This document shows positions 27,774 through 36,158 of a stretch of DNA of 64,000 nt, piece after piece. Source of the stretch: G965205255 sp965205255 (GTDB lineage Bacteria > Pseudomonadota > Gammaproteobacteria > Pseudomonadales > Endozoicomonadaceae); contig OZ242051.1 in assembly GCA_965205255.1 (NCBI GenBank), forward strand, positions 3,100,001-3,164,000, read 5' to 3'. Position 1 is the stretch's first letter. Each line of letters starts with the position of its first letter. Both the position numbers and the translations under genes were made by a program. The notes beneath the pieces were generated by a model that saw nothing but the letters and a program-made list of their open reading frames with translations, was not told the DNA's origin and ran no database searches.

Positions 27774-29057
27774 ATGAACATAACCAAAATCCCTCTGATG
27801 CTAGCCATTATTCTAACCCTAAGCGCAACGGGATACGCTCAAATTTCCAACCTGATTATTGCTTCCTCATCCACCTTTTTACCGAGCTATTACAGCCAAC
27901 CCATCACCCCCAAAACATGGGAAGAAGTGGACTTTGTTTACTACCATGATTTTCCTTGTAAGGCGACCTGCATTGATAAGGTAATCCCCGGCTGCAGGAA
28001 AGCCAATAGTGAACGTGGAAAAGTTGTTCTGCGCTGTACGGAACATATGAACCTGCTACGCCCCAAAACCATGGTCAGGCAGTGGCAGCAGGAACAAAAG
28101 AAACAAGGCCGAGTCTCTGTAACAATTAAAGAGTTTGGGGTTAACAATGTACATGGATATATTACCGCTATTAAACCCACTACAGTGAATACCACCCACC
28201 TTGATATTAACAGGAGCCATCAAAGCCCCGCCATCTCCTTCTTTGGTCGACATGTGCTAAAAGTGAGAACCTATCAGTTCAAAGATGTCAACACGGAACA
28301 GATCATTAGCATCTCGGCAACCCCTGAACATAGGTTTTATGTAAAAAATTACAATGCTTTTGTCCCTATACAGGATTTGTCACCCAAAGATAACTTAATC
28401 AGTGCCACAGGCCATCAGATTCACCTGCTCTGTAAAGGTAACAGAAACAGTCACTGCGGGGTGAGTTATGGGGTGAAGGGAGTCCCTGTAGAGGTGTATA
28501 ATCTGGAGATATATCAAAAGCACAGATATTTTGTAGGAAAAGGACAGATCCTGGTCCATAACATATGCCGCACATGCGAAACATGCGGGAAAACTTTTAA
28601 AAAATCAGCACAATTAAGAACCCATATGCGTGTGCATACTAAAGAAAAACCCTATGTGTGCAATGTTCTAGGATGCAAGTACAGGTCTGCCCAAAAAGGC
28701 ACTCTAAATCGCCATATGCGCCAGCATTCTGGAGAAAAACGCTTTAACTGCAATATCTGCAGCACCACTTTTACTAGGAAAGCTGGCTTAAAAAAACATA
28801 TGGAAAGTTATATTCATAAAGGTAACTATATTATGCTAGGGTCTGATTCTACACCAAAAAAACCGCCATTAATAACTCAGTCTTCTTCTTTTTCTTATTA
28901 TTATTATCCTTATTATTATCCTTCTCCTTATTATTATCCTTATTATTATTATCCTTATTATTATCCTTATCCTTATCCTTTAGATAGAGCACCTGTTATA
29001 CAACTACAACCACCTGTATCACAGGCAGAGGCTTCTGGCGTTATTCCTGATAATTGA
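27774..29057 (+). CDS. HINT-C2H2 zinc-finger protein, array copy 16, Tyr-rich tail
   Basis: LVHN is followed by Ile-Cys-Arg. Contacts (-1,2,3,6) are K-A-Q-T, Q-G-T-R and R-A-G-K. The second linker is SGEKRF. A tyrosine-rich low-complexity segment coded by tandem TATTAT/CCT lies between the fingers and the conserved QLQPPVSQAEAS. The protein ends at VIPDN by the same TCA-to-TGA change as copies 2 and 15. In-frame sequence beyond it stops after about 23 codons. One carrier oddity is SYYSQPI for SYDSQPI. Confidence 0.9.
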   Translation: MNITKIPLMLAIILTLSATGYAQISNLIIASSSTFLPSYYSQPITPKTWEEVDFVYYHDFPCKATCIDKVIPGCRKANSERGKVVLRCTEHMNLLRPKTMVRQWQQEQKKQGRVSVTIKEFGVNNVHGYITAIKPTTVNTTHLDINRSHQSPAISFFGRHVLKVRTYQFKDVNTEQIISISATPEHRFYVKNYNAFVPIQDLSPKDNLISATGHQIHLLCKGNRNSHCGVSYGVKGVPVEVYNLEIYQKHRYFVGKGQILVHNICRTCETCGKTFKKSAQLRTHMRVHTKEKPYVCNVLGCKYRSAQKGTLNRHMRQHSGEKRFNCNICSTTFTRKAGLKKHMESYIHKGNYIMLGSDSTPKKPPLITQSSSFSYYYYPYYYPSPYYYPYYYYPYYYPYPYPLDRAPVIQLQPPVSQAEASGVIPDN

Positions 29058-29258
29058 GCATTGAACTTTGGGGTATGGAACAACAAAGATTGGACATTCG
29101 ATCTTCCACAGTTTATTGCTGACTAACCTATCGAAAGCATGCGATAAATTAAATGTATGACGATGGACATTCATGAACCCTACGGACTGAAATTGTTTGA
29201 AATGATTTACGTTTTTCAAAAAAAATCATTCACTGAGATGATTTGTACTATTTTTTAA

Positions 29259-29378
29259 GTAGCAAAGTAGCAAAGTAGCAAAGTAGCAAAGTAGCAAAGT
29301 AGCAAAGTAGCAAAGTAGCAAAGTAGCAAAGTAGCAAAATAGCAAAATAGCAAAATAGCAAAATAGCAAAATAGCAAA
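29259..29378 (+). repeat. 8-bp tandem repeat, 15 units, in type B spacer after copy 16
   Basis: Ten units of GTAGCAAA followed by five of ATAGCAAA. The homogeneous second block suggests a point change that then spread by slippage. It sits in the spacer 29058-29531, which lacks the hairpin and the relic, at the same place as the repeats at 8421 and 32496. Confidence 0.95.
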
Positions 29379-29531
29379 TGGTTAATTATTTGGTTTTTCC
29401 GAGAGTTTATACAGCTCGGTTAAAGTGTGCTTATAAAGTACCATTCAGACGATTAAAAAATCATCACTCCTTTTCAAAAAATTTTGTATTATAGGCAATC
29501 AAACAGTACTGGAATATCAATCTGTACCCCC

Positions 29532-30827
29532 ATGAACATAACCAAAATACCTCTGATGCTAGCCATTATTCTAACCCGCGCAACGGGCTACGCTCAAATT
29601 TCCAACCTGATTATTGCTTCCTCATCCACCTTTCTACCGAGCTATGACAGCCAACCCATCACCCCCAAAACATGGGAAGAAGTGGACTTTGTTTACTACC
29701 ATGATTTTCCTTGTAAGGCGACCTGCATTGATAAGGTAATCCCCAGCTGCAGAAAAGCCAATAGTGATCGTGGAAAAGTTGTTCTGCGTTGTACGGAGCA
29801 TCTGAACCTGCTACGTCCTAAAACCATGGTCAGGCAGTGGCAGCAGGAACAAAAGAAACAAGGCCAAGTCTTGGTAACAATTAAAGAGTTTGGGGTTAAC
29901 AATGTACTTGGATATATTACCGCTATTAAACCCACTACAGTAAATACCAGTCACCTTGATATTAACCGGTGTCATCAAACTCCTGTCATCTCCTTATTTG
30001 TGGAGCATGTACTAAAAGTAAGAACCTATAAGTTCAAAGATTTCATAACGGAAAAGGTCAGCAGTATTTCGGCAACCCCTGAACATAGGTTTTATGTAGA
30101 AAATTACAATGCTTTTGTCCCTATACAGGATTTGTCACCCAAAGATAACTTAATCAGTGCCACCGGCCATCAGATTCACCTGCTCTGTAAAGGTAACAGA
30201 AACAGTCACTGCGGAGTGAGTTATGGGGTGAAGGGAGTTCCTGTAGAGGTGTATAATCTGGAGGTATATCAAAGGCACAGATATTTTGTAGGAAAAGGAC
30301 AGATCCTAGTGCATAATGTATGTCACAAATGCGAAATATGCGAGAGAACTTTTAGGAAATCAAAACAATTAAAGATCCATAGACGTGTGCATACTAAAGA
30401 AAAACCCTTTGTGTGTGGTTTTTTAGGATGTGATTACAGTTCAAGCCAAAGATCCAATCTAATTCGCCATATACGCAAGCACACTGGAGAGAAACCCTTC
30501 AAGTGTGATAGCTGTAACATCTCTTTTACTTGGAAACATAGCTTAAAAAAACATCTGGAAAGTGAAGCTCATAAATATCATAAGATTCTCACCCAGATCG
30601 GTTTTACTCCAGAAACACTCTCATTAACAACTCAGCGTAATCTTATAAATAGTGTGCCCTTGATAAAAGTACAACCACCTGTATCACAGGCAGAGGCTTC
30701 AGGTGCTATTCCAGATAACTCAGCATTGAGCTCTAGGGTATGGAGCAACAAAGATTCAACATTTGATGTTCCAAAGGACATTATGGATTTTCTTATCGAG
30801 CAAGATAGCAATAAAAAGAATATCTGA
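29532..30827 (+). CDS. HINT-C2H2 zinc-finger protein, array copy 17
   Basis: Start placed at the family ATG (29532); the frame extends 16 codons further upstream only because an extra C in CCCCC-ATG puts the leader in frame. The signal peptide has lost one residue and gained an Arg (ILTRATGYA). Carrier of the copy 7 type (KFKDFITEKVSS). LVHN is followed by Val-Cys-His. Contacts (-1,2,3,6) are K-K-Q-I, Q-S-N-R and W-H-S-K. The usual QLQPPVS has become KVQPPVS. The 3' end is read in the third frame, ending DSNKKNI. Confidence 0.89.
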   Translation: MNITKIPLMLAIILTRATGYAQISNLIIASSSTFLPSYDSQPITPKTWEEVDFVYYHDFPCKATCIDKVIPSCRKANSDRGKVVLRCTEHLNLLRPKTMVRQWQQEQKKQGQVLVTIKEFGVNNVLGYITAIKPTTVNTSHLDINRCHQTPVISLFVEHVLKVRTYKFKDFITEKVSSISATPEHRFYVENYNAFVPIQDLSPKDNLISATGHQIHLLCKGNRNSHCGVSYGVKGVPVEVYNLEVYQRHRYFVGKGQILVHNVCHKCEICERTFRKSKQLKIHRRVHTKEKPFVCGFLGCDYSSSQRSNLIRHIRKHTGEKPFKCDSCNISFTWKHSLKKHLESEAHKYHKILTQIGFTPETLSLTTQRNLINSVPLIKVQPPVSQAEASGAIPDNSALSSRVWSNKDSTFDVPKDIMDFLIEQDSNKKNI

Positions 30828-31091
30828 CGATGGACATTCGTAGACCCTACGGACTGAAATTATTTGAAATGATTTACGCTTTTCAAAAAAAAACATTCAC
30901 TGAGATGATTTGTACTATTTTTAAGTAGCAAAATAGTAAATGGTCAATTATATGGTTTTTACGAGAGTTTATACAGGTCGGTTAAATTGTGCTTATAAAG
31001 TACCATTCAGACGATAAAACATTTTCTCTCCTTCTCAAAAAAGTTTGTATTATAGGTAACCAAACAGTACTGGAATATCAATCTGTACCCC
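30828..31091 (+). other. Type B spacer after copy 17 (264 bases, unexpanded repeat)
   Basis: Lacks the hairpin and relic, like the other type B spacers, but carries only two repeat units (GTAGCAAA, ATAGTAAA). It is the shortest gene-to-gene gap in the array. Confidence 0.65.
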
Positions 31092-32384
31092 ATGAACATA
31101 ACCAAAATCCCTCTGATGCTAGCCATTATCCTAACCCTAAGCGCAACGGGCAGCGCTCAAATTTCCAACCTGATTATTGCTTCCTCATCCACCTTTCTAC
31201 CGAGCTATGACAGCCAACCCATCACCCCAAAAACATGGGAAGAAGTGGACTTTGTTTACTACCATGATTTTACTTGTAAGGCGACCTGTCTTGATAAGGT
31301 AATCCCCAGCTGCAGGAAAGCTAATAATGATCGTGGGAAAGTTGTTCTGCGTTGTACTGAACATATGAATCTGCTACGCCCCAAAACCATGGTCATGCAG
31401 TGGCTGCAGGAACAAAAGAAACAAGGTTGGGTCTCGGTAACAATTAAAGAGTTTGGAGTTAACAATGTACATGGATATATTACCGCTATTAAACCCACTA
31501 CAGTAAATACCACCCACCTTGATATTAACAGGAGCCATCAAAGCCCCACCATCTCCTTGTTTGGTCGACATGTGCTAAAAGTACGAACCTATCAGTTCAA
31601 AGATGTCAACACGGAACAGATCAGCAGCGTCACGGCGACCCCTGGACATAGGTTTTATGTAGAAAATAAAAATACTTTTGTCCCTATACAGAATTTGTCA
31701 CCCAAAGATAACTTAATTAGTGCTACAGGCCATCAGATTCACCTGCTCTGTAAAGGTAACAGAAACAGTCACTGCGGAGTGAGTTATGGGGTGAAGGGAG
31801 TTCCTGTAGAGGTATATAATCTGGAGATATATCAAAAGCACAGATATTTTGTAGGAAAAGCACAGATCCTGGTGCATAACACATGTCACAAATGTGATCT
31901 ATGCGGGAAAGTTTATAATCGGCCATCAAGATTAAAGATCCATATGCGTATGCATACTGGAGAAAAACCTTTTGAGTGCAGTTTTCCAGGATGCAATTAC
32001 AGTGCTCACAAAAAAGTCCTTCTAGATCGTCATGTGCTCAAGCACACTGGAGAAAAAAACTTCAGGTGTAGTTTGTGTGGCAAAGCTTTTGCTCGAAAGG
32101 ATGTATTAAAAAAACATATGAAAGGGCCGTATCATGCGAGTAGCTATACTCTCAAAAATAGTAGTTCTACTCCAGAAGTAGAACCATTAATAACTGATCC
32201 TGATCCTGATTCTTTAAATATATCGCCTGTAATGCAATTACAACCACCTGTATCACCAAAGGCAGAGGTTTTTATCGTTATTCCTGACAACTTGGAATTT
32301 AGCTATGGGGTATCGAACAACGATGATTTTACGCTCTGTATTCCAAAGTTCTTTAATGAGTTTGATGTCGAAAGCATGCGATAA
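31092..32384 (+). CDS. HINT-C2H2 zinc-finger protein, array copy 18
   Basis: Signal peptide ends GSAQ. Carrier has TPGH and an ATCLDK variant of the Cys-rich segment. LVHN is followed by Thr-Cys-His. Contacts (-1,2,3,6) are R-S-R-I, K-V-L-R and R-D-V-K. Both linkers are TGEK. The tail is of the second kind (PKAEVFIVIPDNLEF, then PKFFNEFDVESMR), shared with copies 20 and 21. Confidence 0.91.
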   Translation: MNITKIPLMLAIILTLSATGSAQISNLIIASSSTFLPSYDSQPITPKTWEEVDFVYYHDFTCKATCLDKVIPSCRKANNDRGKVVLRCTEHMNLLRPKTMVMQWLQEQKKQGWVSVTIKEFGVNNVHGYITAIKPTTVNTTHLDINRSHQSPTISLFGRHVLKVRTYQFKDVNTEQISSVTATPGHRFYVENKNTFVPIQNLSPKDNLISATGHQIHLLCKGNRNSHCGVSYGVKGVPVEVYNLEIYQKHRYFVGKAQILVHNTCHKCDLCGKVYNRPSRLKIHMRMHTGEKPFECSFPGCNYSAHKKVLLDRHVLKHTGEKNFRCSLCGKAFARKDVLKKHMKGPYHASSYTLKNSSSTPEVEPLITDPDPDSLNISPVMQLQPPVSPKAEVFIVIPDNLEFSYGVSNNDDFTLCIPKFFNEFDVESMR

Positions 32385-32495
32385 ATCGAATATCTGATGA
32401 TGGACATCCATGGACCGTACGGACAGAAATTATTTGAAATGATTGACTCTTTTCAAAAAAAATCATTCACTGAGATGTTTTGTACTATTTTTTAA

Positions 32496-32615
32496 GTAGC
32501 AAAATAGCAAAGTAGCAAAGTAGCAAAGTAGCAAAATAGCAAAGTAGCAAAGTAGCAAAGTAGCAAAGTAGCAAAGTAGCAAAGTAGTAAAATAGTAAAA
32601 TAGTAAAATAGTAAA
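32496..32615 (+). repeat. 8-bp tandem repeat, 15 units, in type B spacer after copy 18
   Basis: Fifteen 8-base units mixing GTAGCAAA, ATAGCAAA, GTAGTAAA and ATAGTAAA, within spacer 32385-32766. Same unit count as the repeat at 29259 but a different internal pattern, so the two expanded or diverged separately. Confidence 0.93.
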
Positions 32616-32766
32616 TGGTTAATTATTTGGTTTTTCTGAGAGTTTATACAGGTCGGTTAAATTGTGCTTATAAAGTACCATTCAGACGATAAAAAACTCA
32701 TCTCTCCTTCTCAAAAAATTTGTATTATAGGCAACCAAACAGTACTGGAATATCAATCTGTACGCC

Positions 32767-34095
32767 ATGAACATAACCAAAATCCCTCTGATGCTAGCCA
32801 TTATCCTAACCCTAAGCGCAACGGGCAGCGCTCAAATTTCCAACCTGATTATTGCTTCCTCATCCACCTTTCTACCGAGCTATGACAGCCAACCCATCAC
32901 CCCCAAAACATGGGAAGAAGTGGACTTTGTTTACTACCATGATTTTCCTTGTAAGGCGACCTGTATTGATAAGATAATCCCCGGCTGCAGAAAAGCCAAT
33001 AGTGATCGTGGCAAAGTTGTTCTGCGTTGTACGGAGCATATGAACCTGCTACGTCCCAAAACCATGGTCAGGCAGTGGCTGCAGGAACAAAAGAAACAAG
33101 GCCGAGTCTCGGTAACAATTAAAGAGTTTGGGGTCAACAATGTATATGGGTATATTACTGCTATTAAACCCACTACAGTAAATACCACCCACCTTGATAT
33201 TAACCGGTGTCATCAAACCCCTGTTATCTCCTTATTTGTGCGACATGTACTAAAAGTAAGAACCTATCAGTTCAAAGATGTCAACACGGAACAGATCAGC
33301 AGCGTCACGGCAACCCCTGGACATAGGTTTTATGTAGAAAATAAAAATACTTTTGTCCCTATACAGAATTTGTCACCCAAAGATAACTTAATTAGTGCCA
33401 CAGGCCATCAGATTCACCTGCTCTGTAAAGGTAACAGACACAGTCACTGCGGAGTGAGTTATGGGGTGAAGGGAGTTCCTGTAGAGGTATATAATCTGGA
33501 GATATATCAAAAGCACAGATATTTTGTAGGAAAAGCACAGATCCTGGTGCATAACACATGTCACAAATGCGATCTATGCGGGATAGTTTATAATCGGCCA
33601 TCAAAATTAAAGGTCCATATGCGTGTACATACTAATGAAAGACCCTTTGCATGTGATTTTCCAGGATGCAATTACAGTGCTCGCCGAAAAGACCTTGTAT
33701 ATCGTCATGTGCGCACGCACACTAGAGAAAAAAACTTCAGATGTGATTTCTGTGGCAAAGCTTTTGCTCGGAAGGACGGCTTAAAAGAACATATGAAAGG
33801 GAAGTTTCATATGCGTAGCTATACTCTCCAAAATAGTGGTTCTACTCCAGAAGTAGAACCATTAATAACTGATCCTGATCCTTTAAATAGATCGCCTGTA
33901 ATCCAATTACAACCACCTGTATCAGTACTGGCAGAGGTTTATAACGTTGTTCCTAAAGACTTAGAATTTAGCCCTAGCCCTAGCCTATTGAACAACGAAG
34001 ATCCGATTTTTGATATTCCACAGGACATTATGGAAATGCTTATCGAGCAAAGCGAGCAAGCAATAAAAAGAATGTCTGAAGATGGACATTCGTAG
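32767..34095 (+). CDS. HINT-C2H2 zinc-finger protein, array copy 19, long tail
   Basis: TPGH carrier with the NRCHQTP segment, and GNRHSHCG for GNRNSHCG. LVHN is followed by Thr-Cys-His. Contacts (-1,2,3,6) are R-S-K-V, R-D-L-R and R-D-G-E. The tail is a third arrangement (VLAEVYNVVPKDLEF, SPSPSLLNNEDPIF, then QDIMEMLIEQSEQAIKRMS), combining the start seen in copies 5, 20 and 21 with the extended end of copies 10 and 11. At 442 residues it is the longest member. Confidence 0.9.
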   Translation: MNITKIPLMLAIILTLSATGSAQISNLIIASSSTFLPSYDSQPITPKTWEEVDFVYYHDFPCKATCIDKIIPGCRKANSDRGKVVLRCTEHMNLLRPKTMVRQWLQEQKKQGRVSVTIKEFGVNNVYGYITAIKPTTVNTTHLDINRCHQTPVISLFVRHVLKVRTYQFKDVNTEQISSVTATPGHRFYVENKNTFVPIQNLSPKDNLISATGHQIHLLCKGNRHSHCGVSYGVKGVPVEVYNLEIYQKHRYFVGKAQILVHNTCHKCDLCGIVYNRPSKLKVHMRVHTNERPFACDFPGCNYSARRKDLVYRHVRTHTREKNFRCDFCGKAFARKDGLKEHMKGKFHMRSYTLQNSGSTPEVEPLITDPDPLNRSPVIQLQPPVSVLAEVYNVVPKDLEFSPSPSLLNNEDPIFDIPQDIMEMLIEQSEQAIKRMSEDGHS

Positions 34096-34180
34096 ACCCT
34101 ACGGGCTGAAATTATTTGAAATGATTTACGCTTTTCAAAAAACACCTGAAATTATTAGCTTATGGTTTAATAGAGCCAAA

Positions 34181-34455
34181 CACTTGATTAAGAGATAATA
34201 AAAAAATCTGCTTTTAACTTTTTATTGCGCTACTTTTCTTATCGTGCTGTTTAGAAACAGGCTTTGGTATTACTGATGATCAGAAAACTTACCAGAAATT
34301 TTTCAGCACGTTGCACTCTACCTGTGTATAATAGATATTTACTGATGTTACGTAAATTTAAAGCGTTTCAGAGCTTTTGAAAGCTAGATTATAAAATCGT
34401 TTCACTTGAGGTTAAATTATTTTGTGTGATGGTGTTTATGATGCCTTACGAATAT
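34181..34455 (+). repeat. Type C spacer block, copy of the array-end block
   Basis: About 275 bases in the spacer 34096-34593 match 37560-37831, which lies between copy 21 and the dehydrogenase gene. Here the block runs into the array leader (ATGGTTTTTGTGAGAG); at the array end it runs into the dehydrogenase 5' flank. It contains a short inverted-repeat element (34199-34282) of the dispersed family. Otherwise nothing coding is seen in this spacer. Confidence 0.8.
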
Positions 34456-34593
34456 GGTTTTTGTGAGAGTTTATATAGATCGGTTAAATTATGTTTACAA
34501 AGTACAATTAAGATGATAAAAAAATTTCTCTCCTCCTCAAAAAAAATTGTATTATAGGCAACCAATCAGTACTAAAATACCAATCTGTACCCC

Positions 34594-35880
34594 ATGATCA
34601 TAACCAAAATCCCTCTGATGCTAGCCATTATTCTAATCCTAAGCGCAACGGGCTACGCTCAAATTTCCAACCTGATTATTGCTTCCTCACCCACCTTTCT
34701 ACCGAGCTATGACAGCCAACCCATTACCCCCCAAACATGGGAAGAAGTGGACTTTGTTTACTACCATGATTTTCCTTGTAAGGCAACTTGTATTGATAAG
34801 GTAATCTCCAGCTGCAGAAAAGCCAATAGTGATCGTGGCAAAGTTGTTCTGCGTTGTACGGAGCATATGAACCTGCTACGTCCCAAAACCATGGTCAGGC
34901 AGTGGCTACAGGAACAAAAGAAACAAGGCCGAGTCTCGGTAACAATTAGAGAGTTTGGGGTTAACAATGTACATGGGTATATTACTGCTATTAAACCCAC
35001 TACAGTAAATACCAGTCACCTTGATATTAACCGGTGTCATCAAACCCCTGTCATCTCCTTATTTGTGCGACATGTACTAAAAGTAAGAACCTATAAGTTC
35101 AAAGATTTCAACACGGAAAAGGTCAGCAGTATTTCGGCAACCCCTGAACATAGGTTTTATGTAAAAAATTACAATGCTTTTATCCCTATACAGGATTTGT
35201 CACCCAAAGATAACTTAATTAGTGCCACAGGCCATCAGATTCACTTGCTCTGTAAAGGTAATAGAAATAGTCACTGCGGGGTGAGTTATGGGATAAAGGG
35301 AGTTCCTGTAGAGGTGTATAATCTAGAGATATATCAAAGGCACAGATATTTTGTGGGAAAAGGACAGATTCTGGTGCATAACACATGTAATAAATGCGAT
35401 CTTTGCGGGAAAGTTTATGATCGGCCATCAAGATTAAAGGTCCATATGCGTGTGCATACTGGAGAAAAACCTTTTGAGTGCAGTTTTCCAGGATGCAATT
35501 ACAGTGCTCGCCAAAAAAGCCATCTAGATCGTCATTTGCTCAGGCACACTGGAGAAAAAAAATTCAGCTGTAATTTCTGTGGCAAATCTTTTGCTCGGAA
35601 GGATGGCTTAAAAGAACATATGAAAGGGAAGGTTCATATGCATAGCTATACTCTGCAAAATAGTGGTTCTACTCCAGAAGTAGAACCATTAATAACTGAT
35701 CCTGATTCTTTAAATAGATCGCCTGTAATGCAATTACAACCTCCTGTATCACCACAGGCAGAGGTTTTTATCGCTATTCCTGACAACTTGGAATTTAGCT
35801 CTGGGGTATCGAACAACGATGATTTTACGCTCTCTATTCCAAAGTTCTTTAATGAGTTGGATGTCGAAAACATGCGATAA
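34594..35880 (+). CDS. HINT-C2H2 zinc-finger protein, array copy 20
   Basis: Starts MIITKIPLM in place of MNITKIPLM. Carrier has the NRCHQTP segment, FNTEKVSSIS and TPEH. LVHN is followed by Thr-Cys-Asn. Contacts (-1,2,3,6) are R-S-R-V, Q-S-H-R and R-D-G-E. Both linkers are TGEK. The tail is of the second kind (PQAEVFIAIPDNLEF, PKFFNELDVENMR). The leader before it is more diverged than in other copies, for example AATTATGTTTACAAAG. Confidence 0.91.
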   Translation: MIITKIPLMLAIILILSATGYAQISNLIIASSPTFLPSYDSQPITPQTWEEVDFVYYHDFPCKATCIDKVISSCRKANSDRGKVVLRCTEHMNLLRPKTMVRQWLQEQKKQGRVSVTIREFGVNNVHGYITAIKPTTVNTSHLDINRCHQTPVISLFVRHVLKVRTYKFKDFNTEKVSSISATPEHRFYVKNYNAFIPIQDLSPKDNLISATGHQIHLLCKGNRNSHCGVSYGIKGVPVEVYNLEIYQRHRYFVGKGQILVHNTCNKCDLCGKVYDRPSRLKVHMRVHTGEKPFECSFPGCNYSARQKSHLDRHLLRHTGEKKFSCNFCGKSFARKDGLKEHMKGKVHMHSYTLQNSGSTPEVEPLITDPDSLNRSPVMQLQPPVSPQAEVFIAIPDNLEFSSGVSNNDDFTLSIPKFFNELDVENMR

Positions 35881-36158
35881 ATTGAATATCAGACGATGGA
35901 CATCCATGGACCGTATGGACAGAAATTATTTGAAATGATTTACGTTTTTCAAAAAAAAACATTCACTGAGATGATTTGTACTATTTTTTAAGTAGCAAAA
36001 TAGCAAATGGTCAATTATATGGTTTTTACGAGAGTTTATACAGGTGGGTTAAATTGTGCTTATAAAGTACCATTCAGACGATAAAAAACTCATCTCTCCT
36101 TTTCAAAAAATTTGTATTATAGGCAACCAAACAGTACTGGAATATCAATCTGTACCTC
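35881..36158 (+). other. Type B spacer after copy 20
   Basis: Short spacer without hairpin or relic and with only two 8-bp units (GTAGCAAA, ATAGCAAA) at 35991-36006. The remainder is the leader of copy 21. Confidence 0.65.
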
